Shown here: positions 32,407 to 41,383 of the stretch, piece by piece
How the letters are laid out: each line of letters opens with the position of its first letter
Position numbering within the stretch: the stretch's first letter is position 1
Assembly: GCF_000367365.1 (NCBI RefSeq)
Contig: NZ_BARF01000011.1
Location: 19,908 to 83,907, forward strand
DNA: 64,000 bases
Direction of reading: 5' to 3'
From: Streptomyces prunicolor NBRC 13075
Lineage (GTDB): Bacteria > Actinomycetota > Actinomycetes > Streptomycetales > Streptomycetaceae
Notes under the pieces: model-generated
What the model saw: the letters and a program-made list of their open reading frames with translations, nothing else
What the model was told of the DNA's origin: nothing
Databases searched by the model: none
Position numbers and translations under genes: made by a program

Positions 32407-33630
32407 GTGGTACGTGGCGGGCCAACGGACAGCCGGCGTTCCATAGCCCTCGTGCACTGGGCCTTTCCGCCCACGGTCGGCGGCGTCGAATCCCATCTCG
32501 CCGACTACGCCGCCTCGTTGGCGCAGCGGGGACACCGGGTGACCCTGCTGACCGGCGAACTCCGGCCGCAGCCGGTCGACCAGGTCGAGATCCTCAGCCA
32601 TCGCCTCTTACGGCTGACCGAATACCGCGGCGGCGCCCCGGACGGGACCCGGGGCGCGCGGAGATGGGTGACGCCCGCCGAGGAGCGCCAGGCCGCCGAG
32701 CTGTACGCGTGGCTCGCCCGCGTGGTGGACACCCGCGGCATCCAGCTCGTGCACGGCCACAACCTGCACCACTTCTCCCCGGTACCGGCCCTGGCGCTGA
32801 ACCGGCTCAGGGAACGCACCAGCACGCCGCTGCTGCACACGTACCACAGCATCTGGCCCGAGGACCCTTGGACGGCCCAGTTCTGCGCCTCCTGGGACGG
32901 CCACTTCGTGGTCTCGGAATACCTGGCCTTCGCCTGCCGGACGCACCTCGGCATCCGCGCCCGCCGCAGCTACCTGGGCATCGCCACCGGCCGGTTCCGC
33001 GATCTGCCGCCGGCCCGGGAGGACGGTCCCCGCACCGTGCTCCTGCCGGCCCGCCTCTTCCCTGACAAGGGCGCGGAGCTGGCGGTCCGCATGGTGGGCG
33101 CGCTCAGACAGAGCGGGCTGCCCGTCCGCCTGGTGCTGACCAGCCCGCACGAGGTCGTGGACTGGCACGAGGAACAGCAGGGCTTCCTCGTACGGCTCAA
33201 CAAGCTGATCGACGAGCTGAGACTGCGCTCCCACGTGGACCTGGTGCCGACCCCCAAGGAGAAGATGCCGGGCCTCTACGCCCGCTCCCACGTCGTCGTC
33301 TACCCCTCGGACTACCCGGAGCCGCTGGGACTCGCCCCCCTGGAAGCGATGTCCGCCGGCCGCCCCGTCGTCGTCACGGCCACCGGCGGCCTGCCGGAGA
33401 CCGTCGTCCACGGCCGGACCGGATACGTGGTGACACCGGGAGACCTCGATCAACTCAGCGACCGGGTAAGGAGTTTGCTCCTCGACCCCGTCCTCTCCCG
33501 CCGACTCGGCCAGGAAGGGCGCAGACACGTCGAGCGCCAGTTCAACCTCCAGACCTACGTCGACAAGATGTCCGCGCAGTACACGGCGCTCGTGAAGGAC
33601 CGTGTCGAAGGGCTGTCACAGAGCGGCTGA
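32407..33630 (+). CDS. GT4 family glycosyltransferase
   Basis: 407 residues from GTG 32407, right after GAGGAGAGGGAG. GT-B fold: N-terminal acceptor domain (IALVHWAFPPTVGGVESHLA, LVHGHNLHHFSPV), donor domain (VLLPARLFPDKGAELAVRMV) and the E-x7-E nucleotide-sugar motif (YPEPLGLAPLEAMSAGRPVV). Retaining transferase using UDP- or GDP-sugars. Located 104 bp after the glycosidase, probably co-transcribed. The acceptor is unknown. Confidence 0.9.
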   Translation: MVRGGPTDSRRSIALVHWAFPPTVGGVESHLADYAASLAQRGHRVTLLTGELRPQPVDQVEILSHRLLRLTEYRGGAPDGTRGARRWVTPAEERQAAELYAWLARVVDTRGIQLVHGHNLHHFSPVPALALNRLRERTSTPLLHTYHSIWPEDPWTAQFCASWDGHFVVSEYLAFACRTHLGIRARRSYLGIATGRFRDLPPAREDGPRTVLLPARLFPDKGAELAVRMVGALRQSGLPVRLVLTSPHEVVDWHEEQQGFLVRLNKLIDELRLRSHVDLVPTPKEKMPGLYARSHVVVYPSDYPEPLGLAPLEAMSAGRPVVVTATGGLPETVVHGRTGYVVTPGDLDQLSDRVRSLLLDPVLSRRLGQEGRRHVERQFNLQTYVDKMSAQYTALVKDRVEGLSQSG

Positions 33631-33813
33631 CGCGTGCCCGCCTCGATCGGGACGTCATGGCGGCTTGTCCGAGTCGGCCGGGTACACCACGCTGAGCCCA
33701 GAGCACGGGGGCGGCCGGCGAGCCCGGATCGCGCACCGATCAGTCCCGCACCGATGAGTTTCCCGCGCCGCGCCGGTCCACCCACCGGAGACCCACGGAC
33801 GGAAGGCTGAGCC

Positions 33814-34380
33814 ATGCGGAAACTCATCTACGGCATGAACCTGACCCTGGACGGCTACATCGCCACGGCCGGCGACGACATCGGCTGGAGCGGACCGCCG
33901 AGCGAGGAGCTGTTCCAGTGGTGGCTCGGCCAGGAGCAGGCGAGTGACCTGACGCTGTACGGGCGCAAGCTGTGGCAGACGATGAGCTCCTACTGGCCGA
34001 CCGGCGACCAGCAGCCGGGCGCCACCCCGGCGGAGATCGAGTTCGCGCGGAACTGGCGGGACACACCGAAGGTGGTGTTCTCCTCGACGATCGACAAGGT
34101 CGACTGGAACACCCGCCTGGTCACCGGCGACGCGATCGCCGAGATCACCCGGCTCAAGGCCGAGGACGGCGGCCCGATGAACATCGGCGGCGCGACGCTC
34201 GGCGGGGCGGCCATGCGCGCCGGGCTGATCGACGAGTACGCGATCGCCACCCATCCGGTCCTGGTGGGCAGCGGCACGCCGTTCTTCGCCGCGCTGGACA
34301 GCTGGGTGCACCTGAACCTGGTGGAGACCCGGACGCTTCCCGGCGGCGTGGTCCTGACCAGGTACGAGACGAGGCGCTGA
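33814..34380 (+). CDS. Dihydrofolate reductase-like protein (RibD C-terminal fold)
   Basis: 188 residues, ATG 33814 with GGAAGG upstream. Small stand-alone DHFR/RibD_C protein (MRKLIYGMNLTLDGYIATAG, LTLYGRKLWQTMSSYW, GPMNIGGATLGGAAMRAGLI). Members bind NADPH and reduce unknown substrates, unlike true FolA. The last seven codons with the stop are the first unit of a fivefold tandem repeat. Confidence 0.88.
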   Translation: MRKLIYGMNLTLDGYIATAGDDIGWSGPPSEELFQWWLGQEQASDLTLYGRKLWQTMSSYWPTGDQQPGATPAEIEFARNWRDTPKVVFSSTIDKVDWNTRLVTGDAIAEITRLKAEDGGPMNIGGATLGGAAMRAGLIDEYAIATHPVLVGSGTPFFAALDSWVHLNLVETRTLPGGVVLTRYETRR

Positions 34381-34473
34381 GCAGGTACGAGATGTGGCGC
34401 TGAGCAGGTACGAGACGAGGCGCTGAGCAGGTACGAGATGTGGCGCTGAGCGGGTACGAGATGAGGAGCTGAG
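34359..34473 (+). repeat. Five 23-bp units spanning the DHFR-like stop
   Basis: CAGGTACGAGACGAGGCGCT plus GAG repeats at 34359, 34382, 34405, 34428 and 34451, copies 1/3 and 2/4 being nearly identical pairs. The gene's TGA (34378-34380) lies in copy 1. With a 23-bp period the repeated TGA moves through all three frames. Confidence 0.9.
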
Positions 34474-34572
34474 CAACAGCACCCACGCGCCGGCCACCGG
34501 ACCCGGCACGTCAACTCCGTTGCGCGAAGCGACATTTCGTGGCTCCTCCCCATGGTCGTTACGGTCGGATCC

Positions 34573-36036
34573 ATGGAGCAGAATCCGTGGAATTTCCCGA
34601 CGGCCGAAGAACTCGCCACCGCCCTGCGCGCCGGCGAAACGACCTCGGCGGAACTGACCGACGAGGCGATCACCCGTATCGAGCGGCACGACAAGGCGAT
34701 CAACGCGATCTGCGTGCCGGACTTCGACCGCGCCCGGGCCGCCGCACACGCCGCCGACCGGGCCCGCGCCCGCGGCGAGGACCGGCCGCTGCTCGGCATC
34801 CCGGTGACGGTCAAGGAGTCGTACGACATCGCCGGGCTGCCCACGACCTGGGGCATGCCGACGCACCGGACGTACGTGCCCGCCGAGGACGCGGTGCAGG
34901 TGTCACGGCTCAGGGCCGCGGGCGCGGTGCTGCTCGGCAAGACCAATGTGCCGCTGAGCCTGCAGGACGTGCAGAGCTTCAACGAGATCTACGGCACCAC
35001 CAACAACCCCTGGGATCACGGCCGTACATCGGGCGGATCCTCCGGCGGATCGGCGGCGGCCCTCGCGCTCGGGTTCGGCGCGCTGTCCATCGGATCCGAC
35101 ATCGGGGGTTCGCTGCGCACGCCCGCGCATTTCTGCGGTGTCTACGCGCACAAGCCGACGCTCGGTCTTGCGGCGAGCCGTGGCATGGTCCCGCCGACCG
35201 CGCAGGCCCTCCCGGTCGAATCCGACCTCGCCGTCGTCGGTCCGATGGCGCGCACCGCCCGTGACCTCACGCTCCTGCTCGACGTCATGGCCGGACCGGA
35301 CCCGCTGACCCACGGTGTGGCGTACGACGTGACGCTGCCGCCCGCGCGCCACGAGCGGCTCGGCGACTTCCGGGTCCTGGTCCTCGACGAGCATCCGCTC
35401 ATCGCGACCGGGGCCGCGGTGCGGGCGGGCGTGCACCGGGTGGCCGACGCGCTCGCCGACGCCGGCGCCCGCGTCGAACGGCACACTCCACTGCTGCCCG
35501 ACCTGACCGAAGCCGCGCTGATCTACGCGCAGTTGCACTTCTCGGGCGCCGTCGCGGGTTTTCCCGACGAGGCGTACGAGTACTTCCGCACCCGCGCCGC
35601 CGGACTGAGCGCGGACGACCACAGTCTCGACGCGGCGCGGCTGCGCGGCATGGTGTTCAGTCACCGGGACTGGATCCGGGCGAACCATCGCCGCGAGCTG
35701 CACCGGCACGGCTGGCGGCAGCTCTTCGGCGCGTTCGACGCCGTGGTGTGTCCCGTCACGCCGACTCCCGCGTTCCCGCACGACCACGACCCCGACCTGA
35801 TGGCACGCCGACTCGACATCGACGGCGTGGAGTATCCCTACCTCGACCAGCTCGTGTGGGCCGGCCTGGCCACCATGCCCGGGCTGCCGGCCACGGCTGT
35901 ACCGGCGGGGCGGTCGCCGGAGGGGCTGCCGGTGGGGGTGCAGATCGTCGGGCCGATGTTCGAGGACCGGACTCCGCTGCGGCTGGCGGAACTGCTGGAG
36001 GAGCGGATCGGCGGCTTCCGGGCGCCGGGGGCGTAG
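34573..36036 (+). CDS. Amidase (amidase signature family)
   Basis: 487 residues from ATG 34573 (MEQNPWNFPTAEELATALRA). The Ser-cisSer-Lys triad is intact: Lys in PVTVKESYD, the serines in RTSGGSSGGSAAALALGFG and GSDIGGSLRTPAHF. The C-terminal half (LVWAGLATMPGLPATAVPAG, LPVGVQIVGPMFED) is typical of GatA-like hydrolases without the Gat complex partners. Probable role is hydrolysis of a small amide; the substrate cannot be inferred. Own promoter, downstream of the repeat array. Confidence 0.92.
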   Translation: MEQNPWNFPTAEELATALRAGETTSAELTDEAITRIERHDKAINAICVPDFDRARAAAHAADRARARGEDRPLLGIPVTVKESYDIAGLPTTWGMPTHRTYVPAEDAVQVSRLRAAGAVLLGKTNVPLSLQDVQSFNEIYGTTNNPWDHGRTSGGSSGGSAAALALGFGALSIGSDIGGSLRTPAHFCGVYAHKPTLGLAASRGMVPPTAQALPVESDLAVVGPMARTARDLTLLLDVMAGPDPLTHGVAYDVTLPPARHERLGDFRVLVLDEHPLIATGAAVRAGVHRVADALADAGARVERHTPLLPDLTEAALIYAQLHFSGAVAGFPDEAYEYFRTRAAGLSADDHSLDAARLRGMVFSHRDWIRANHRRELHRHGWRQLFGAFDAVVCPVTPTPAFPHDHDPDLMARRLDIDGVEYPYLDQLVWAGLATMPGLPATAVPAGRSPEGLPVGVQIVGPMFEDRTPLRLAELLEERIGGFRAPGA

Positions 36037-36203
36037 GGGCGGAGGGGGAGGAGGGGGAGGTGAGCAGGTCGCCGGGCGCGGAATCGCGCGGGGCCCTCGT
36101 GCGTTGAGCACACTGGGTAGGGGACGCCGGCGGCGTACGAGCCGAGTGACCGGGCCGACCCAGCTGCCCGAGTGATCGAGCTGACGGAAATTGGAGGGTC
36201 GCG

Positions 36204-36716
36204 ATGGCTGCGCAGACGCAGAGGGCCGTGCTTGCGGGCGGATGCTTCTGGGGGATGGAGGAGCTGGTCCGCCGACTCCCGGGCGTGACCGCGACCCGGG
36301 TCGGCTACACCGGGGGAGACGTGCCGAACGCGACGTACCGTAACCACGGCACGCACGCGGAGGCCATCGAGATCCTCTACGACCCGGAGCGGACCGACTA
36401 CCGCGCGCTCCTGGAGTTCTTCTTCCAGATCCACGACCCGAGCACCAAGAACCGCCAGGGCAACGACATAGGCCTCAGCTACCGCTCGGCGATCTACTAC
36501 GTCGACGACGAGCAGAAGCGCGTGGCCGAGGACACGATCGCGGACGTGGACGCGTCGGGCCTGTGGCCGGGCAAGGTCGTCACCGAGGTGGAGCCGGTCG
36601 GTCCCTTCTGGGAGGCCGAGCCGGAGCACCAGGACTACCTCCAGCGGTACCCCGACGGCTACACCTGCCACTTCCCGCGGCCGGGCTGGCGCCTGCCGGC
36701 CCGCGCGGAGGGCTGA
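36204..36716 (+). CDS. msrA: Peptide methionine-(S)-S-oxide reductase MsrA
   Basis: 170 residues, ATG 36204 with TTGGAGGG upstream. Catalytic motif [11 protein letters not shown] with the nucleophile Cys14, [12 protein letters not shown], and the [19 protein letters not shown] substrate-pocket region. It lacks the C-terminal resolving cysteines of the longer paralogue at 40567-41235, so recycling probably uses another thiol. Repairs oxidised methionine in the cytoplasm. Convergent with the DUF5829 gene through a strong shared terminator. Confidence 0.93.
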   Translation: MAAQTQRAVLAGGCFWGMEELVRRLPGVTATRVGYTGGDVPNATYRNHGTHAEAIEILYDPERTDYRALLEFFFQIHDPSTKNRQGNDIGLSYRSAIYYVDDEQKRVAEDTIADVDASGLWPGKVVTEVEPVGPFWEAEPEHQDYLQRYPDGYTCHFPRPGWRLPARAEG

Positions 36717-36745
36717 CGCCGAGGCGAGTAGTACGGCATCCAGAG

Positions 36746-36783
36746 GCGTGCGCCCCCTTCCTTCGGTGGACGGGGGCGCACGC
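36746..36783. terminator. Bidirectional terminator between msrA and the DUF5829 gene
   Basis: GCGTGCGCCCCC / GGGGGCGCACGC, a perfect 12-bp stem with a 14-nt loop, placed between convergent genes. Confidence 0.75.
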
Positions 36784-36791
36784 ACTGTTGT

Positions 36792-37757
36792 CTAGCGGGT
36801 GGTGCCGTTCGTGCCGTTCTCGGCGAACGTCCACACCGCACGGCTGCCGGGGCCGACGGTGAGGGTCGAGTTGCCGATCCGCTCCACGTGCCGGTCCTTC
36901 ACGGGCCGGTTGAGGGACATGTCGACCTGCCGGTATCCCGTTTGTTCCCGGGGTACGACGTCGAGCCGGATCGTGGTGCCGCCGCCCTCCGCGACGACGC
37001 CCCCGCCCGTCACGGTCCGGACGCTGAACCCGCCGGCCCGCAGCAGCGGCACGGTGTCGGCGAGGTCGCCCGCGGTGACCGCGATCCGGACGGCGGTCAC
37101 GTCCCGCATCAGGTGGGTGCGGTAGTCGTCGGAGAGGTAGCGCTCCCGGCCGACGTCACCGGGGAAACTCGGCGGCTCGGTGTTGCTGCGCGGGTCGGCG
37201 AAGTACTCCGCCCGGTACTCCATCCCCCAGGCATCGAAGGCGTCGTACTGGGTGTCGGTGAGGACGGCGTCGAACCACGGCACGGGTACACCGTCGCCGA
37301 AGTCCTTGGTCTGGAGGAAGTCGATGGGTTCGGCGACCCCCTCGGCCTTCAGCCGTTCCTTGACCGTCGCCAGTTCGCCGGCGCGTTCGACCGAGAGGCC
37401 GAGTCCGGCGGAGCCGAGCGTCCCGTCCTGACCGGGGACGTCACCGATCCCGAGCAGTTCCAGGTAGGTCTCGCGGCCCATCAGATAACGGCCGGTCCAG
37501 GTCTGGCCGCCGCTACCGGTTGTGGTGCGGACCTGGAAGTTGGCGAACTCCCGCAGGTAGTCGGAGTGCTCGATGGCGTCGGCGGTCTCCCGGTCGAAGA
37601 CTCCGAAGGAGTGGTTGTAGAACAGCAACTGCCGATCGTACGAGCCACCCGAGCCCTGGTTCCCCTCGGCCTGTGCCGTCCCCACCCCACCCCCGATCGC
37701 TCCGGCGAGAGCCACAGCGAGCACGATGATCATCCGTAGTGTGCGACGAATCAACAT
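36792..37757 (-). CDS. Secreted DUF5829 family protein
   Basis: 321 residues from ATG 37757 (MLIRRTLRMIIVLAVALAGA), a Sec signal peptide with cleavage near TAQA-EG; ATG 37733 is an alternative. The mature N-terminus LLFYNHSFGVFDRETADAIE and the GRYLMGRETYLELLG segment are the DUF5829 hallmarks as I recall them. The His-x-Ser-Phe segment plus later acidic residues could bind metal, and a VOC-like fold has been my impression, but no function is known. Exported, alone in its transcription unit. Confidence 0.8.
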   Translation of the reverse strand: MLIRRTLRMIIVLAVALAGAIGGGVGTAQAEGNQGSGGSYDRQLLFYNHSFGVFDRETADAIEHSDYLREFANFQVRTTTGSGGQTWTGRYLMGRETYLELLGIGDVPGQDGTLGSAGLGLSVERAGELATVKERLKAEGVAEPIDFLQTKDFGDGVPVPWFDAVLTDTQYDAFDAWGMEYRAEYFADPRSNTEPPSFPGDVGRERYLSDDYRTHLMRDVTAVRIAVTAGDLADTVPLLRAGGFSVRTVTGGGVVAEGGGTTIRLDVVPREQTGYRQVDMSLNRPVKDRHVERIGNSTLTVGPGSRAVWTFAENGTNGTTR

Positions 37758-37844
37758 GCGCGGGATCGTAGGGCGGGGAGGGGGGTGGCCGCCGGTCTTT
37801 GTGAACGGGGTCGAAATGCTTGACACGGCGAGCGGGAACGGTGG

Positions 37845-38153
37845 CTACAACAGTCTCTCGTCCCGGACCACCCAGCCGGTGCCCAACTCACGGCGCAGCG
37901 CCTCCAGCGCGGCCCGCGCCTGCTGTGTGAACAGCTGCAGTTCGTCGTCGGACCACGGGGACGGGCCCGGCGGACAGTCCCAGTCGATCGACGACTGGTA
38001 CCGCTCGGACAGCCGCGTCAGCTCGGCCCGGGTGGCCGGGGTGATCGGCAGGCGCTCGACCTCGCAGGGGTAGCCGTAGGGACTGTCCATGTCGTCCGGC
38101 CACAACGGGGTGTCCACGCCGGCCTCGAAGAAGAAGCGCAGGTACTGGATCAC
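37845..38153 (-). CDS. Hypothetical 102-residue protein
   Basis: From GTG 38153 with AGAGG upstream. Sequence MIQYLRFFFEAGVDTPLWPD...DCPPGPSPWSDDELQLFTQQ ending in an Arg/Leu helix. Conserved-looking hydrophilic protein with no signal or membrane segment; I do not recognise a family. Located 72 bp after the PLP enzyme gene on the same strand, so possibly the last gene of that operon. Confidence 0.7.
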   Translation of the reverse strand: MIQYLRFFFEAGVDTPLWPDDMDSPYGYPCEVERLPITPATRAELTRLSERYQSSIDWDCPPGPSPWSDDELQLFTQQARAALEALRRELGTGWVVRDERLL

Positions 38154-38225
38154 GCCGCAGCCTCTCATGACGTCCATCGGGGTCGGGCGGAGTCAGGCCC
38201 TGTGAGGGAGGGAAGCCGCGCCGAC

Positions 38226-39347
38226 TCAGCGGTGATGGCCGACCCAACCCTGATAGGCATCCACGTCGACATTGCTGCCGCACACGATGGTGACCACATG
38301 CCGGCCCGCGAAACGGTCACGGTCTTCCAGGACCGCCGCGATGCCGAGCGCGGCCGACGGTTCGACGACGAGGCTGGCATGGTCGAGGAGCATCCGCATA
38401 CCGGCGATGATCGACTCCTCGCGCACCAGAACGGCATCGTCGGCGACCAGCAGAAGATCGTCCAGGACGGCCGGGATGGGGCGGCGGCCGGCGACGCCGT
38501 CGGCGATGGTGTCGGTCGAGTCGGTGGTGACGACGTGCCGACTGTGCCACGAGCGCGTCATCGCGGGTGCGCCCAGCGGCTGGACGCAGATCACCTCGAC
38601 GCCGGGCGCCAGAGCCTTCATCACATGCCCCACGCCGGTGGCCATCGCCCCACCGCCGAGAGCGATCAGGACGGTGTCGAACGGCGGCGCGGTGCCCGTC
38701 AGTTCGGCCAGTTCGGCCAGTTCGGCCAGTTCGGCCAGTTCCGTCTGTTCCGCCTGTTGTCCTTTTGGTTCCAGCAGTTCCAGCAGTTCCAGGCCGATGG
38801 TGGCCGCGCCCTCGCAGGTCTCGAGGTCCAGGCTGTCCTCGACCAGCCGGATGCCGTCGTACCGCGCGATGTCCGCCGCCCGCTCCCGCGCCAACTCGTG
38901 GTCGCCGTCGACCAGTTCCAGCGTGGCGCCCAGCGCGCGGATGCGATCCAGCTTGGCCACGGTCGCGAAGCGGGACGCCACGACGGTCACATCGAGCCCC
39001 CGGCCACGACCGGACCAGGCGAGGGCCTGACCGAGGTTGCCCGCACTGGCACACACCACGGCCCGCGGACCACGCTCGGCCAGCAGACTCGCGACCACCT
39101 CGGTACCGCGCCCCTTGAAACTGCGCACCGGGTTCGCCGTCTCGAGCTTGATACTCACCGCACACCCGAGACCGGGCTCCAACGCCTCACAGCGGTACAG
39201 CGGCGTATCGAGAAACACCGGGTCGATCACCCGGCGAGCGGCCCGGATCCGTGCGATGTCGAGACGGGTCTGCTGCACGACACGGGAGCGTAGCGGCACC
39301 GGCGCTGTTCCCTCCGGGGACCGTCGTCGCCGGTGTGCATCCGTCAT
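38226..39347 (-). CDS. Threonine dehydratase-like PLP enzyme
   Basis: 373 residues, ATG 39347 overlapping the upstream stop by 4 bp. Fold-type II PLP enzyme: Lys78 in NPVRSFKGRG, glycine loop ALGGGAMATG, C-terminal SNVDVD. Close to threonine/serine dehydratases but without an ACT domain, and distinct from the IlvA-like protein at 45412. Residues about 202-217 are a low-complexity (AEL)n run encoded by a 9-bp microsatellite, an insertion in the surface loop before the glycine loop. The natural substrate is uncertain; beta-elimination or racemisation of a hydroxy amino acid is likely. Confidence 0.85.
   Translation of the reverse strand: MTDAHRRRRSPEGTAPVPLRSRVVQQTRLDIARIRAARRVIDPVFLDTPLYRCEALEPGLGCAVSIKLETANPVRSFKGRGTEVVASLLAERGPRAVVCASAGNLGQALAWSGRGRGLDVTVVASRFATVAKLDRIRALGATLELVDGDHELARERAADIARYDGIRLVEDSLDLETCEGAATIGLELLELLEPKGQQAEQTELAELAELAELAELTGTAPPFDTVLIALGGGAMATGVGHVMKALAPGVEVICVQPLGAPAMTRSWHSRHVVTTDSTDTIADGVAGRRPIPAVLDDLLLVADDAVLVREESIIAGMRMLLDHASLVVEPSAALGIAAVLEDRDRFAGRHVVTIVCGSNVDVDAYQGWVGHHR
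38700..38742 (-). repeat. 9-bp coding microsatellite (AEL)n
   Basis: CAGTTCGGC is repeated four times exactly plus a partial copy, encoding repeated Glu-Leu-Ala in the PLP enzyme. Copy number changes would add or remove three residues without a frameshift. Confidence 0.9.
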
Positions 39348-39946
39348 CCCTGCAGGTGGGCAAGGAGTCCGTCCGGTCCGTCTCCAAGTGGGTACGGGCG
39401 TTCCCGGGGCAGCAGTCGGGCGGCGGAGTCGAGGTCACCGCCGCTGACGAGCGCCCGGATCTCATCGGCGAGCGGTGTCACGTCCCGGATGGTCACCGTC
39501 CACTCGTCCGCGTAGCGGCGCACGGCCTCACCGGACAGACCGAGTTGCAGGGCACGGTAGGGCAGGGGCTGCAGGCGCAGATCCCGCTCCGGATCCCACT
39601 GCACGCGGGCGGGCGCACGCTTCAACTCCCGCTGCCAGGCGGCCCGGTCGGGATGCACCCCGCTGACGTAACTCGACAGACACGCGTGTCGCAGCGCCCA
39701 CTCGAAACCGTCACGACTGATCTCGACAGCGAGGACGGTCTCCTGCCCTGCCTTCGCACCCCAGCCGCAGCGGTACATCATCCACAGGAACGAGGGCTTG
39801 ATCCACGTCATCCGGTCCCGCTTCCACGCGGCGGGAAAGCGGCCCTCGCGGGCGGCGGGCAGGCCGATGTCCGGGGGATACGCCTGGTAGACGGTGATCG
39901 TGGACTCCGAGTGGACCGCACGGATTCCGCGCTGCGGTTCTTCCAT
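39344..39946 (-). CDS. DUF4291 protein
   Basis: 200 residues, ATG 39946. The signature region MTWIKPSFLWMMYRCGWGAK is characteristic, preceded by STITVYQAYPPDIGLPAARE and followed by VQWDPERDLRLQPLPYRALQ. DUF4291 proteins are widespread and uncharacterised; an ADP-ribosyl-transferase-like fold has been suggested for related families, which I cannot confirm here. Translationally coupled to the PLP enzyme gene by ATGA. Confidence 0.88.
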   Translation of the reverse strand: MEEPQRGIRAVHSESTITVYQAYPPDIGLPAAREGRFPAAWKRDRMTWIKPSFLWMMYRCGWGAKAGQETVLAVEISRDGFEWALRHACLSSYVSGVHPDRAAWQRELKRAPARVQWDPERDLRLQPLPYRALQLGLSGEAVRRYADEWTVTIRDVTPLADEIRALVSGGDLDSAARLLPRERPYPLGDGPDGLLAHLQG

Positions 39947-40127
39947 GGCGTACAGGGTGCGGGCCGAGCAACACACAAAGCCACCGGTTTTCGACGGCCG
40001 TTCACCTGCGACTGTCGTTCGCTACGGCGGGTGGGCTACCGGTCGCGGTACCGCTCGTGAGTCGCTGGTGCCGCGGTGGCTCGCAGCAGCTCCTCACCAG
40101 CTCGGCTGTCCAGCAGCCCGCCCCTCA

Positions 40128-40574
40128 TCAACGCCGCCGCTCCCGAATGGCAGGCAACGCATACTCCGTCACCGCGCTGATGACCCCACGGGCAACCGGC
40201 TCCGGGTCGGCCGTGGCCGAGATGGTCCACCAGGTGTCGCGGTCCGCGGGGAGGAGTCGGCCTATGTGGCTGTGCCAGGCCGCGGGCCCGTACACGGTGT
40301 TCGGGCTGGGGCGGGCGGGCAGGTGCGGCTCGCGTCTGCGGGCCTGGGCCCAGCCGAGCTTGTCGGCCACGGTCACGTTGAGCGTGAACTCGACCTGCCC
40401 CGCCGTGGTGCGCGCGGCCTTCTGGAAACCGATGAGCGCCCAGGTCTCGAGATGGGGCAGTTCGTACGTCTGCCCCGAACCCTTGAAACCGAGCGCACGC
40501 AGACCGGGAGCGATCCGCGCCCGCATCAACGAGGTGAACGCCTGCTGCGCGGTGGGCGCGGAGCCGTCAGCCAT
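40128..40574 (-). CDS. DUF4304 protein, possibly frameshifted at its end
   Basis: 148 residues, ATG 40574, overlapping the end of the msrA-like gene by 8 bp. [20 protein letters not shown] and [20 protein letters not shown] are the DUF4304 pattern. The frame stops just after LPAIRERRR, yet a neighbouring frame continues with coding-like sequence ([20 protein letters not shown]) to a TAG at 40036. That could be a frameshifted C-terminus or chance. Function unknown; such proteins often occur among stress or defence accessory genes. Confidence 0.8.
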   Translation of the reverse strand: MADGSAPTAQQAFTSLMRARIAPGLRALGFKGSGQTYELPHLETWALIGFQKAARTTAGQVEFTLNVTVADKLGWAQARRREPHLPARPSPNTVYGPAAWHSHIGRLLPADRDTWWTISATADPEPVARGVISAVTEYALPAIRERRR

Positions 40575-41235
40575 CGGTCGGCGCCACGCCTATCGGGCAG
40601 GACACTCCGGTGCCGCCGATCCCGCAGTAGCCCGCCGGATTCTTGTCGAGGTACTGCTGGTGGTACCCCTCGGCCGGATAGAACTCCCGCCCCTCCGCAG
40701 GGAGTACCTCCGTGCTGATCGTGCCGTAGCGCGAGCCCGTGAGGACCCGCTGGTAGGCGGCGCGGGACGCTTCCGCCGCGGCGGCCTGCTCGGGGGTGTG
40801 CGTGTAGATCGCCGAGCGGTACTGCGTACCCACATCGCCGCCCTGGCGGAAGCCCTGCGTCGGGTTGTGCGACTCCCAGAACGTCTTCAGCAGCCGCTCG
40901 TACGAGATCAGCTTCGGGTCGTAGACCACGCGGACCGCCTCCGTGTGACCGGTCAGGCCCGAGCAGACCTCCTCGTACGTCGGGTTCTCGGTGTAGCCGC
41001 CCTGGTAACCGACCAGCGTCGTCCACACCCCCACCGGCAGCCGCCAGAACGTGCGCTCCGCACCCCAGAAGCATCCCAGTCCGAAGTCGGCGACCCGCAA
41101 GTGCTCGGGGTACGGACCGAGCAACGGGCCGCCGAGAACAGCGTGCCGATCGGGGACCGTGAACACCCGCTCCGGCCGACCCTGCAAAGCCTGTTCGGGG
41201 GACGGCAGTTGGGGCGTACGACTGTGCAGGAACAT
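40567..41235 (-). CDS. msrA: Peptide methionine-(S)-S-oxide reductase, long form
   Basis: 222 residues, ATG 41235 with TTGGAG upstream. Catalytic [29 protein letters not shown] and [12 protein letters not shown] are textbook MsrA; C-terminal [15 protein letters not shown] contributes resolving cysteines, making it the thioredoxin-regenerated class. A short N-terminal extension ([16 protein letters not shown]) is typical of actinobacterial MsrA. Second msrA-family gene within 5 kb; this one has the classical architecture. Confidence 0.94.
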   Translation of the reverse strand: MFLHSRTPQLPSPEQALQGRPERVFTVPDRHAVLGGPLLGPYPEHLRVADFGLGCFWGAERTFWRLPVGVWTTLVGYQGGYTENPTYEEVCSGLTGHTEAVRVVYDPKLISYERLLKTFWESHNPTQGFRQGGDVGTQYRSAIYTHTPEQAAAAEASRAAYQRVLTGSRYGTISTEVLPAEGREFYPAEGYHQQYLDKNPAGYCGIGGTGVSCPIGVAPTDG

Positions 41236-41383
41236 ACGATCTCCAATCGGGCCACAACGAGGGTCCGCACCCCGTGAACGGGCGAGCCCCTCCGAGAATT
41301 CCGCCTTCCTGTCAGTACGACCCGTTTCGTGTACGACCGCCCCGGCACCCGGCACCCGACATCCAGTGCTCGGCACCTGGCAC

